Positions 1 to 5,872 of a stretch of 12,685 nt of DNA are shown here, one piece after another. The position numbers and the translations under genes were made by a program. Source of the stretch: an uncultured Actinomycetes bacterium. GTDB lineage: Bacteria; Actinomycetota; Acidimicrobiia; Acidimicrobiales; Ilumatobacteraceae. The DNA is taken from the NCBI GenBank assembly GCA_903858075.1, contig CAIOHI010000088.1, positions 1 to 12,685 on the forward strand. Reading direction: 5' to 3'. Position 1 is the first letter of the stretch. Each line of letters starts with the position of its first letter. The notes under the pieces are model-generated. The model was not told the origin of the DNA and did not search any database. It saw only the letters and a program-made list of their open reading frames with translations.

Positions 1-290
1 CCAGCACAGGCTCCTGCTACTTGCGCAACAACATATTGAACGGCATCGCCAGCGTTGATGCGCTTGTCGAAATATTCAGTTGCGGTCACTACCGGATTGA
101 ACTGCGCGCCGGAGATTGAACTGAAGAGATAAATAAACAAAAGCAGGCCGCCCGTTGTTGCAATGGTGTTGGCTAATAACTGAACACCAACATCTTGCGA
201 CAGGCGCTCTGCCATAATTCCCGAACCAACAACCACAAGGACGATTCCACAGGTTCCCAAAAACTCGGCGAGCAAACGGCGATGCAACAT
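1..290 (-). CDS. MIP/aquaporin family channel, probable arsenite channel (partial, C-terminus beyond window)
   Basis: The reading frame opens at ATG 290-288 and runs off the left edge after 96 complete codons, so only the N-terminal third to half is present. It starts with a short basic stretch (MLHRR) and a hydrophobic helix (about residues 7-25), then a second helix (about 40-60). Next comes the first half-helix with the pore motif as GAQFNPVV (N65-P66-V67); classical aquaporins have NPA, and NPV is a variant. A Shine-Dalgarno GGAGG (303-307) overlaps the end of arsI, and the gap between the genes is 7 bp, so the two are co-transcribed. Aquaglyceroporins in ars operons (AqpS type) are known to pass As(OH)3. 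Next to arsI and arsR, an arsenite channel that lets internally produced arsenite leave is the natural inference. A plain glycerol or water channel cannot be excluded from this fragment. Confidence 0.85.
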   Translation of the reverse strand, partial: MLHRRLLAEFLGTCGIVLVVVGSGIMAERLSQDVGVQLLANTIATTGGLLLFIYLFSSISGAQFNPVVTATEYFDKRINAGDAVQYVVAQVAGACA

Positions 291-297
291 TTTCACT

Positions 298-771
298 TCA
301 CGCCTCCGTTGGGCAGCAAACGTCTCCAGGTGCGCAAGCACCACCAGAAACACCTATGAAATCGATTTGCTGAAGCGCTTGACGTGGCGCCGCCATTAAA
401 CCTGCGCCCGCATTTTCGTCGAGCACCGTGTATATCTCCCACGACAAGTTGGGTCCGTGAATCCAGACCTTGTCTTGCAGGGCATAGCAACACGTTTCTT
501 TTTCTTGCAAAGTGGTGGCAATTCCTGCGGTCTCAGCCAATTCGGCCGCCTGCACCACTTCAGCAGTTGTTTCTACTTCAACTCCAACATGGTTCATTGT
601 TCCGGGTTCGCCTTTGCCAGCAATGAGAACGAGCTTGAGCGGTGGGTTGTCGACGATGAAATTTGCATAGTCGGAGCGCACCTTGTGCGGCTCTACTTGA
701 AACATTGCGGAATAGAAGGCGATTGAGGCATCGAGATCATCGACGTTGAGGGCGAGTTGAACTCTTGACAT
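298..771 (-). CDS. arsI: ArsI/CadI family C-As lyase (VOC/glyoxalase-fold dioxygenase)
   Basis: The 157-residue protein begins MSRVQLALNVDDLDASIAFY, the N-terminal strand and helix of the vicinal-oxygen-chelate fold, and closely resembles actinobacterial CadI/ArsI proteins. ArsI uses Fe(II) and O2 to cleave the C-As bond of trivalent methyl- and aryl-arsenicals, releasing arsenite. The family's diagnostic substrate-binding cysteine pair is present as ETCCYALQDK (C94-C95). Likely metal ligands by position are Q5, H61 (NHVGVEVE) and E112 (WEIYTVL). A tail beyond the fold (about 118-157) ends in a cysteine cluster, C146 and C152-C153, whose role is unknown. The ATG at 771 has an AGGAG (777-781) five bases upstream. 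It is divergent from arsR and is followed 7 bp later by the aquaporin. The older CadI name reflects cadmium induction; the arsenic neighbours favour arsI. Confidence 0.92.
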   Translation of the reverse strand: MSRVQLALNVDDLDASIAFYSAMFQVEPHKVRSDYANFIVDNPPLKLVLIAGKGEPGTMNHVGVEVETTAEVVQAAELAETAGIATTLQEKETCCYALQDKVWIHGPNLSWEIYTVLDENAGAGLMAAPRQALQQIDFIGVSGGACAPGDVCCPTEA

Positions 772-787
772 ACAGGCTCCTGAGCTA

Positions 788-814
788 TTGAAAGCAGTTT
801 GTATTTGCTATATT
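788..814 (+). promoter_or_regulatory. Candidate arsR promoter, extended -10
   Basis: TTGAAA (788-793) precedes an extended -10, TGC-TATATT (806-814). The spacing to the hexamer is 15 bp, shorter than the optimum, but the TGN extension can compensate. The predicted transcript start is near 821-822, downstream of the TTG at 813 that an ORF finder would choose as the arsR start. The -10 lies in the left arm of the operator. Confidence 0.45.
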
Positions 815-826
815 GACAGTTATCAA
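798..826 (-). promoter_or_regulatory. Candidate arsI promoter
   Basis: On the minus strand TTGATA (826-821) and TACAAA (803-798) are separated by 17 bp and lie about 27 bp before the arsI ATG, giving a short leader that carries the Shine-Dalgarno. The -35 element sits inside the right arm of the ArsR inverted repeat, so bound repressor would block it. The -10 is only a 4/6 match. This is inference from spacing. Confidence 0.4.
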
Positions 827-830
827 TATA
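809..830 (+). promoter_or_regulatory. ArsR operator (perfect inverted repeat)
   Basis: TATATTGA (809-816) and TCAATATA (823-830) are exact reverse complements around the 6-nt centre CAGTTA. AT-rich interrupted palindromes with TTGA/TCAA cores are typical ArsR/SmtB operators. This one lies between the divergent arsI and arsR genes, covering the arsR -10 and the candidate arsI -35, so one repressor dimer could shut off both directions. Confidence 0.8.
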
Positions 831-1166
831 ACACAAACTTCCCGTCGCGCAGCCATCGCTGCATGTTGTTCACCTCAAAGCACATCAACGTTCACCGACG
901 CCGACGCCGCCACGCTGGCCAAGGTCTTTGCTGCGTTAAGTGACCCCATTCGACTCAAGCTTTTTACTCTCATTGCTCGCGACCCCAGCCAAGAAGTGTG
1001 TGCATGTTCTTTTGTTGATGAACTGCAAAGATCTCAGCCCACCATTAGCCACCATCTCAAGATTCTGCGAGAGGCTGCGCTCATCACCGGAACCAAACGC
1101 GGAACCTGGGTGTGGTATTCCGTTAATGCAGAAGCGTTATCTGAAGTACGCGAATTCTTGTCGTAA
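813..1166 (+). CDS. arsR: ArsR/SmtB family arsenite-responsive repressor
   Basis: A winged-helix repressor of up to 117 residues. The family hallmarks are ALSDPIRLKLFTLI (about 41-54), the recognition helix QPTISHHLKILREAALI (about 75-91) and the wing GTKRGTWVWYSV. Cysteines C18-C19 near the N-terminus and C63/C65 (EVCACS) match the arrangement described for Corynebacterium glutamicum ArsR, where an N-terminal CC pair and one later cysteine bind As(III). This differs from the CVC-only E. coli type. The start is uncertain. A stop at 789-791 and the absence of ATG/GTG leave TTG 813 as the only ordinary start that keeps the CC pair. However, it has no Shine-Dalgarno, lies inside the operator and is upstream of the predicted transcript start; ATC 822, in frame, is an alternative. 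It converges on the acyltransferase gene, with stops 2 bp apart. Confidence 0.9.
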   Translation: MTVINITQTSRRAAIAACCSPQSTSTFTDADAATLAKVFAALSDPIRLKLFTLIARDPSQEVCACSFVDELQRSQPTISHHLKILREAALITGTKRGTWVWYSVNAEALSEVREFLS

Positions 1167-1194
1167 CGCTAAGCGTTGTTGCTTTTCGCGACAA
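1158..1194. terminator. Nested inverted repeats at the arsR / patA convergent junction
   Basis: AACGCT-A-AGCGTT (1165-1177) is a perfect palindrome that overlaps both stop codons. An outer pair TTGTCG (1158-1163) and CGACAA (1189-1194) can extend the structure. A short TTTT follows on the plus strand (1183-1186). It could act as a weak bidirectional terminator. The T-tract is short, so this is tentative. Confidence 0.35.
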
Positions 1195-2095
1195 AGCCGG
1201 GGTCGCTTGGCCAATTTGGCTGAAAGAGATGCCACTGTTCCGGCGCTGCCCAAATAAGTGTTTCTAATTCTTTTGCAAGAGCTTGCGTTCCTATACGAAC
1301 GTCTTCGCGCAACTTTCCCGATCGTTCAAAATGCATTGCTGGGTGAATGACTGCATGATGTCCGTTATACGCCTCTGTGAAATACACGGCAACAGGAAAA
1401 ACTGGAGCATTGGTGCGCAACGACAAAGTAACTGGGCCTGCGGGAAGAGTTGTACTTTCACCAAAGAAATCGACCGACACTCCTCCACCTTGAAGATCTC
1501 TGTCACACAACAAGCACACCACTTCGTTGTTGCGCAATGCCTTCAAAACTTCGCCCGCAACATTTGGCCCGAGTGGTACCACATTCATTCCTAATTTGGT
1601 TCTTAGACTCACGAACCATTCAAAAAGTTCCGGAGGCTGTAAGGCTTCTACAACAACTGTTGTCTTTACTCCCTGATCACACAGCCAACGACCGGCCCAT
1701 TCCCAGCCTCCAAGATGCGGCAACGCAAGAATGGCCCCGTTTCCCTCTTTTAAAGAATCGGTAATGGCGTCAAAGCCGTCGAGAGTGAAGGTCGCGTCGA
1801 CAACATCTGCAGATAGAGATGGAAGGCGAAAACTCTCAACGTAATAACGTGAGTAACTATCGAAGGCGCCTTGAGTTGCCTTGCGCACTTGCTCTTCGGA
1901 GTAGTCAGGTCGTACACGGCGTATGTGTCGTTCAATAATGGCTCGACGCGACTGCAACGACACCGCGGCCAAATGACCCACTAGTTTGGCTACGCCATAT
2001 GCCATTGGCCCAGGAGAAACCTTCGCCAATAAAGATGCAAGACGATACGCACCAACAGTAAATGTGTCGGTGACAGTTTCACGCGTGGTGGCCAA
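1169..2095 (-). CDS. PatA-like phosphatidylinositol mannoside acyltransferase (LpxL/HtrB-type LPLAT)
   Basis: The 308-residue protein belongs to the lysophospholipid acyltransferase superfamily, LpxL/HtrB branch. It shows the catalytic HX4E motif HLGGWE (H127, E132), a CDRDLQGGG segment (D198-R199-D200) and the later FPVAVYF strand. In mycobacteria PatA transfers a palmitoyl group from acyl-CoA to the mannose of PIM1/PIM2 at the inner face of the membrane. The assignment rests on this motif pattern and on position: it follows the pgsA-like gene exactly as Rv2611c follows Rv2612c. The start is TTG 2095, 8 bp after the pgsA stop, with AGAGGG just upstream; no ATG lies near the N-terminus. It is the last gene of the block. 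The mannosyltransferase pimA that would normally come next is missing, so its true acceptor lipid may differ. Confidence 0.85.
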   Translation of the reverse strand: MATTRETVTDTFTVGAYRLASLLAKVSPGPMAYGVAKLVGHLAAVSLQSRRAIIERHIRRVRPDYSEEQVRKATQGAFDSYSRYYVESFRLPSLSADVVDATFTLDGFDAITDSLKEGNGAILALPHLGGWEWAGRWLCDQGVKTTVVVEALQPPELFEWFVSLRTKLGMNVVPLGPNVAGEVLKALRNNEVVCLLCDRDLQGGGVSVDFFGESTTLPAGPVTLSLRTNAPVFPVAVYFTEAYNGHHAVIHPAMHFERSGKLREDVRIGTQALAKELETLIWAAPEQWHLFQPNWPSDPGFVAKSNNA

Positions 2096-2103
2096 GGTGC
2101 CCT

Positions 2104-2790
2104 CTATCGTGAAGTGGAACGGCGATTGGAATGACGACGTTCCTGGCGCACCGCATGCTTTGTTTCGCGGCGTGCTAAACGCTCTTCAATCTTTACCTCT
2201 GTTGCCGGAGCTACAGCTGCTTGCTTCCATACCTTGACGAAGCGTTGAACAGCAGTAATGCCCGTCAGCACCAACATGATCCACAAAATGGGAACAAGCA
2301 AATTGTCGAACAACAAACCAAGACACAACAAGATAATTCGCTCGGCACGCTCCATGAGCCCGCCTTTAGCCTGCAAACCTAATGATTCTGCTTTCGCACG
2401 TTCATAACTAATAGTTGCCGACACCGCCATGACCGCAAAAGGCAATACCGACATATGTGGACTGTCATGTGAAGCGAGATACCAAGCAACACCACCGAGT
2501 AGCAATGCATCGGTGACGCGATCAATGACCGAGTCGAAGAATGCCCCGCGTTGGCTAGCAGTGTTTCCCGCCTTGGCCACTGCACCATCGAGGAGGTCTG
2601 GCAATGCAGCCAAAATGACCAGCAATAGGCCCAGACGTAACGCACCTGCGCCGACAGAAATTCCTGCAGCAACCGCGAGGAGTAGCCCGGCAACCGTGAG
2701 CACGTCGGGAGTAACACCCACCTTGCGCAACGACTCGCCCATTGGCTTCACCGCACGTTCTACCTGCACACGAAAATGGCCGTCGAACAT
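2104..2790 (-). CDS. CDP-alcohol phosphatidyltransferase, probable phosphatidylinositol-phosphate synthase (PgsA1-like)
   Basis: A 228-residue integral membrane enzyme with about six hydrophobic helices. The CDP-alcohol phosphotransferase signature DX2DGX2ARX8GX3DX3D is present at D65, D68-G69, G82, D86 and D90, but the arginine after the alanine is lysine (K73, codon AAG). These aspartates bind metal and CDP-diacylglycerol and attack CMP release. In actinobacteria the enzyme at this locus makes phosphatidylinositol-3-phosphate from CDP-DAG and inositol-phosphate, the first step to PIMs. Its position between the HIT gene and patA supports that substrate over glycerol-3-phosphate. The tail (about 200-228) is very basic and probably cytoplasmic. 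The ATG at 2790 lies 9 bp after the preceding stop, with no clear Shine-Dalgarno. The specific substrate is inferred from context. Confidence 0.88.
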   Translation of the reverse strand: MFDGHFRVQVERAVKPMGESLRKVGVTPDVLTVAGLLLAVAAGISVGAGALRLGLLLVILAALPDLLDGAVAKAGNTASQRGAFFDSVIDRVTDALLLGGVAWYLASHDSPHMSVLPFAVMAVSATISYERAKAESLGLQAKGGLMERAERIILLCLGLLFDNLLVPILWIMLVLTGITAVQRFVKVWKQAAVAPATEVKIEERLARRETKHAVRQERRHSNRRSTSR

Positions 2791-2796
2791 GTTGAA

Positions 2797-2802
2797 AGAC
2801 TA
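2797..2802 (-). promoter_or_regulatory. Possible internal -10 element before the pgsA-like gene
   Basis: TAGTCT, whose first three bases are the stop codon of the preceding gene, fits TANNNT and ends 6 nt before the pgsA ATG, which has no Shine-Dalgarno. It may add a leaderless internal transcript. No -35 was identified and a chance match is quite possible. Confidence 0.25.
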
Positions 2803-3291
2803 CTTTACGTTTTCTGGAAAATCGGGGTTTGCCTCGGTGAGCTTTTCCACCACAGAGCCGTTGATTGCATCGACGAGTACTAGCCCACGTCGCATTGGTG
2901 GCTCTTCTGCGCTGTAACAAAACACGCGCCAAGTAGGTCGGCTACGTATTCCACGCCACACTTGCTGTGCTGATGCATGGCCGACAGGGAAACCAATAGC
3001 ACGCGTGGCTAATACAAGCGCATGCTTTTCATCAACAGTCATGCGCCAACCCGACGAAATGCTGAAGAGCCCGAATGCGCCTAACAGAATTGCCGCGCTC
3101 ACCCAGCCCTTGCCAACGAGCGCACTATCAGACGGTCCAAAGGCACGAAATGCAAGGCACGCAATAGCGATACCAATGTAGAGATACCCAGGAGTGCGAC
3201 GACGGCTGTTGTCGGGAAATTCATAAGGACCCGAGAATGCCTCAACATTGAGGTCATCGGGAAGCTGGTCGCGTATTTCGTTGTCGCTCAC
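2800..3291 (-). CDS. Unknown two-TM membrane protein in the phosphoinositide operon
   Basis: The 163-residue protein has an acidic soluble N-terminus (1-29) and an RRR patch (30-32). Two hydrophobic segments follow, about 35-52 and 62-80. The remainder (82-163) is soluble and looks rich in beta strands (TVDEKHALVLATRAIG, RGLVLVDAINGSVVEKL). That layout, two helices followed by a small beta domain, recalls bacterial PH-like membrane proteins, but I do not recognise the family. The RRR next to the first helix suggests both termini are cytoplasmic. The GTG start (3291) overlaps the HIT stop codon by 4 bp (GTGA), so it is probably translationally coupled, and the pgsA-like gene begins 9 bp after its stop. 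It sits where mycobacteria have no gene between Rv2613c and Rv2612c. A role in membrane lipid assembly is a guess from location only. Confidence 0.85.
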   Translation of the reverse strand: MSDNEIRDQLPDDLNVEAFSGPYEFPDNSRRRTPGYLYIGIAIACLAFRAFGPSDSALVGKGWVSAAILLGAFGLFSISSGWRMTVDEKHALVLATRAIGFPVGHASAQQVWRGIRSRPTWRVFCYSAEEPPMRRGLVLVDAINGSVVEKLTEANPDFPENVK

Positions 3292-3818
3292 GCGCCTACG
3301 TTACCGAACTTTAGCCAAGCAGTACGGATGCGATGCGCAGAAACTTCTATTGCTTCAGGCAATGTGCGCGTATTTGCCACAGCAGTCATGAAATTTGCAT
3401 CGCCAATCCAACGTGGAACGACATGGACGTGCAAATGTTGCGAAACACTTCCTCCGGCTGGCGGGCCAAGATTGATACCGACATTGAGTCCTTGCGGCTG
3501 GTACACCGACTTCACTACCTGCACTCCAGTTGTCACCGTTGCCCAAATTTCTTGTGTTTCTTCCCCAGAGAGATCTTCAAGGTCAGCAACTTCGCGGTAG
3601 GGCAAAATTAACAAATGACCAGAGGAATACGGGAATGCATTCATAATGGCAAAACATGTAGTTCCTCTGTGCACGATGTGTGAGTCATCATCACTCAAAC
3701 CACTATTCAGAATTTGAGTAAATACTGAACCCGATACAGGAGCAGGAGGGCTTCCAGCGTTTTCGCTCCACTGCTGAACGTAAGCAGACCGCCAACCATT
3801 CCACAAGTGTTCCAACAT
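3288..3818 (-). CDS. HIT family nucleotide phosphorylase/hydrolase (Rv2613c-like Ap4A enzyme)
   Basis: A 176-residue histidine-triad protein. The triad is QHLHVHVVPRW (H128, H130, H132), after the GHLLILPYREVADLEDL segment that forms the nucleotide pocket. The N-terminal LEHLWNGWRSAYVQQW pattern and the WIGDANFM after the triad are typical of the actinobacterial Ap4A-phosphorylase-like branch, of which M. tuberculosis Rv2613c is the studied member. The usual substrate is diadenosine tetraphosphate, a by-product of aminoacyl-tRNA synthetases, so its place 24 bp after thrS makes biochemical sense. The ATG at 3818 has no strong Shine-Dalgarno. The 3' end overlaps the next gene by 4 bp. Family membership is secure; phosphorylase versus hydrolase activity is not decided by the sequence. 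Confidence 0.92.
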   Translation of the reverse strand: MLEHLWNGWRSAYVQQWSENAGSPPAPVSGSVFTQILNSGLSDDDSHIVHRGTTCFAIMNAFPYSSGHLLILPYREVADLEDLSGEETQEIWATVTTGVQVVKSVYQPQGLNVGINLGPPAGGSVSQHLHVHVVPRWIGDANFMTAVANTRTLPEAIEVSAHRIRTAWLKFGNVGA

Positions 3819-3842
3819 CGCTAAAACCCGTTCGCTACAGCT

Positions 3843-5819
3843 TCAGGACTTCGCTGCTGAATCTTCAGCAATCTCAGCAAGCACGCGAGCAAGAAAGTCG
3901 TGAGCAAGAACATCTCGTTCAACTTCTCCGCCACGCGGGTTTACTCCAACCGAATGATGCGCAACATCGTCGTCGCCTACCACCAAAACATAGGGCAACT
4001 TCTCGAGCTTTGCGTTTCGAATGCGTTTGCCTAGCTGATCGTCAGCATGAACCACATCGACACGAAGACCCGCGTTGGCAAACTGGCTGCGAAGCTCTGC
4101 TGCGTACTCTTCGTGAGCTGAGGCAACTGGCAAAATACGTACCTGAACGGGCGCAAGCCACGTAGGCAACGCGCCTGCATAATGCTCTAACAACACTCCA
4201 AAGAAACGTTCGACGGAACCAAAGAGTGCACGATGCAACATGATGGGTTGATGACGACCGCTGTCGGCACCTACATATTCCAAATTGAATCGCTCTGGAA
4301 GATTGAAGTCGCACTGAATGGTTGATAGTTGCCACTTACGGCCAATGGCATCGCGCACATCAATATCGATTTTGGGGCCATAGAAAGCAGCATCGCCTTC
4401 CTTGATTTTGTACACCACTCCATGCCTGTCGAGTCCTTCACGCAAAGCAGCAGTTGCTTTTTCCCAGATGTCGTCGGAACCTACCGACTTATTGAGGTCA
4501 CGTGTAGACAAATTGAATTCAAAGTCTTCGAATCCGAAACGTCGCAATACCGACATAACGAAATCGAGCAGTGAAGTAATTTCATCGGCCATTTGGTCTT
4601 CAGTACAAAATATATGGCTGTCGTCTTGTGTGAATCCGCGAATGCGCAACAAGCCATGCAAAGTTCCGGCGCGTTCGTAGCGATAGACGGTTCCGAGTTC
4701 AAAAAGTCGCAGCGGCAACTCGCGATAGCTACGTTGCCTTCCCCGATAAATGAGGCAATGCATGGGGCAATTCATTGGCTTGGGGTAATACGTACCGTTA
4801 TCCATTTCCATGGGTGGGTACATGCCGTCTTTATAAAAATCGAGGTGGCCCGAAGTTTGGAACAAATTGGCATTCGCAAGATGAGGAGTGAACACGAACT
4901 GATACCCACCAGATTGATGGCGATCGCGACTGTAATCTTCCATTAATTTGCGCACGATGGCACCCTTTGGATGCCATACAGCCAAACCGCCACCAAGCTC
5001 TTGTGGAAACGACAGCAGATCTTGCTCTACAGCAAGACGACGATGATCTCGTTTTTCTGCTTCAATCAGGCGATTGAGGTGCTCTTCCAAAGCAGATTTA
5101 GATTCCCATGCAGTGCCGTAAATACGCTGCAGCATGGGACCTTTATCGGAACTACGCCAATAAGCGCCCGCAACTTTCATGAGCGCGAAGTGTCCGAGTT
5201 TTCCTGTTGTTGGCACATGAGGTCCACGACAGAGATCGACGAATTCAGGGCTATTGCGATACACGCTGATGGCATCGCTGCTGCCGACCTCGTCGGCATC
5301 TACGCCATCGGCCGAGCCCGAAGTAACGCGTTCAATAATTTCGCATTTGTACGGTTGATCGGAAAAAATATTCAATGCATCGCGTGCCGACACTTCTGAC
5401 CGGGTGAAGGGCTGATTTGCGGAAACAATTTCTTTCATTCGCGCTGTAATGGCAACAAGGTCTGTCTCGCTAAATGTGCGACCTTCAGGGAGGTCGAAGT
5501 CGTAATAGAAACCATCTTCAATTGCTGGGCCAACAGAAAACTTTGCTCCAGGAAATAGCTGCGTTACCGCTTGGGCTAAAACATGCGCAGTGGAGTGGCG
5601 CAAAACGTGTCGCCCTGCATCGGAATCGGCCGTCACAATGGACACCACATCACCGTTGGCTAAGGGCACGTTGAGGTCGACTTCAGACCCGTTGACCACG
5701 CCAGTAAGAGCTGCTTTTGCCAAACGAGAGCCAATACTGGCTGCAAGATCGGCCACTGTAGACCCAGCTGGCAATTCGCGAGCAGAACCATCGGGCAGGG
5801 AAATAGACAAAACAGACAT
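3843..5819 (-). CDS. thrS: Threonine--tRNA ligase
   Basis: A full-length 658-residue class II synthetase. Domains in order are: TGS (about 1-62); the N2 editing domain with HSTAH (H75, H79) and CRGPH (C197, H201), which hydrolyses Ser-tRNA(Thr); the catalytic core; and the anticodon-binding domain from about 555. Class II motif 2 is YRYERAG...RGFTQDD (about 379-400), and motif 3 is HRALFGSVERF. The zinc site that recognises threonine is complete: C351 (MNCPMH), H402 (DDSHIFC) and H529 (MLHRALFG). I chose ATG 5819 over GTG 5822 because a -10 hexamer lies exactly 7 nt before it and there is no Shine-Dalgarno, which points to a leaderless mRNA. It lies 53 bp after mshC and leads the HIT / phosphoinositide gene set. 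No truncation or unusual insertion was seen. Confidence 0.97.
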   Translation of the reverse strand: MSVLSISLPDGSARELPAGSTVADLAASIGSRLAKAALTGVVNGSEVDLNVPLANGDVVSIVTADSDAGRHVLRHSTAHVLAQAVTQLFPGAKFSVGPAIEDGFYYDFDLPEGRTFSETDLVAITARMKEIVSANQPFTRSEVSARDALNIFSDQPYKCEIIERVTSGSADGVDADEVGSSDAISVYRNSPEFVDLCRGPHVPTTGKLGHFALMKVAGAYWRSSDKGPMLQRIYGTAWESKSALEEHLNRLIEAEKRDHRRLAVEQDLLSFPQELGGGLAVWHPKGAIVRKLMEDYSRDRHQSGGYQFVFTPHLANANLFQTSGHLDFYKDGMYPPMEMDNGTYYPKPMNCPMHCLIYRGRQRSYRELPLRLFELGTVYRYERAGTLHGLLRIRGFTQDDSHIFCTEDQMADEITSLLDFVMSVLRRFGFEDFEFNLSTRDLNKSVGSDDIWEKATAALREGLDRHGVVYKIKEGDAAFYGPKIDIDVRDAIGRKWQLSTIQCDFNLPERFNLEYVGADSGRHQPIMLHRALFGSVERFFGVLLEHYAGALPTWLAPVQVRILPVASAHEEYAAELRSQFANAGLRVDVVHADDQLGKRIRNAKLEKLPYVLVVGDDDVAHHSVGVNPRGGEVERDVLAHDFLARVLAEIAEDSAAKS

Positions 5820-5826
5820 CACACAG

Positions 5827-5832
5827 AGTCTA
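5827..5832 (-). promoter_or_regulatory. -10 element of a probable leaderless thrS promoter
   Basis: TAGACT on the minus strand fits TANNNT and is separated from the thrS ATG by exactly 7 nt (CTGTGTG), so transcription would start at the A of the ATG. No recognisable -35 is found 16-18 bp upstream, which is common for actinobacterial promoters. Confidence 0.5.
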
Positions 5833-5872
5833 GAGCGTCGGTCGTAAGGGAAGGTCTAATTTGTCTTGCGAT

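Noticed and set aside
1..1166. Arsenic locus as part of a mobile element
   Set aside because: No transposase, integrase, terminal inverted repeats or target duplications are visible in the window, so displacement of pimA stays only a hypothesis.
2429..2917. 162-codon open frame on the plus strand, antisense to the pgsA-like gene
   Set aside because: It lies over a well-supported enzyme gene, has no recognisable domain or ribosome binding site, and its composition (Ser/Thr/Pro/Ala-rich) is that of a shadow frame.
4971..5399. 142-codon plus-strand frame inside thrS
   Set aside because: thrS is intact with every catalytic and zinc residue; the opposite frame resembles no known protein and lacks start signals.
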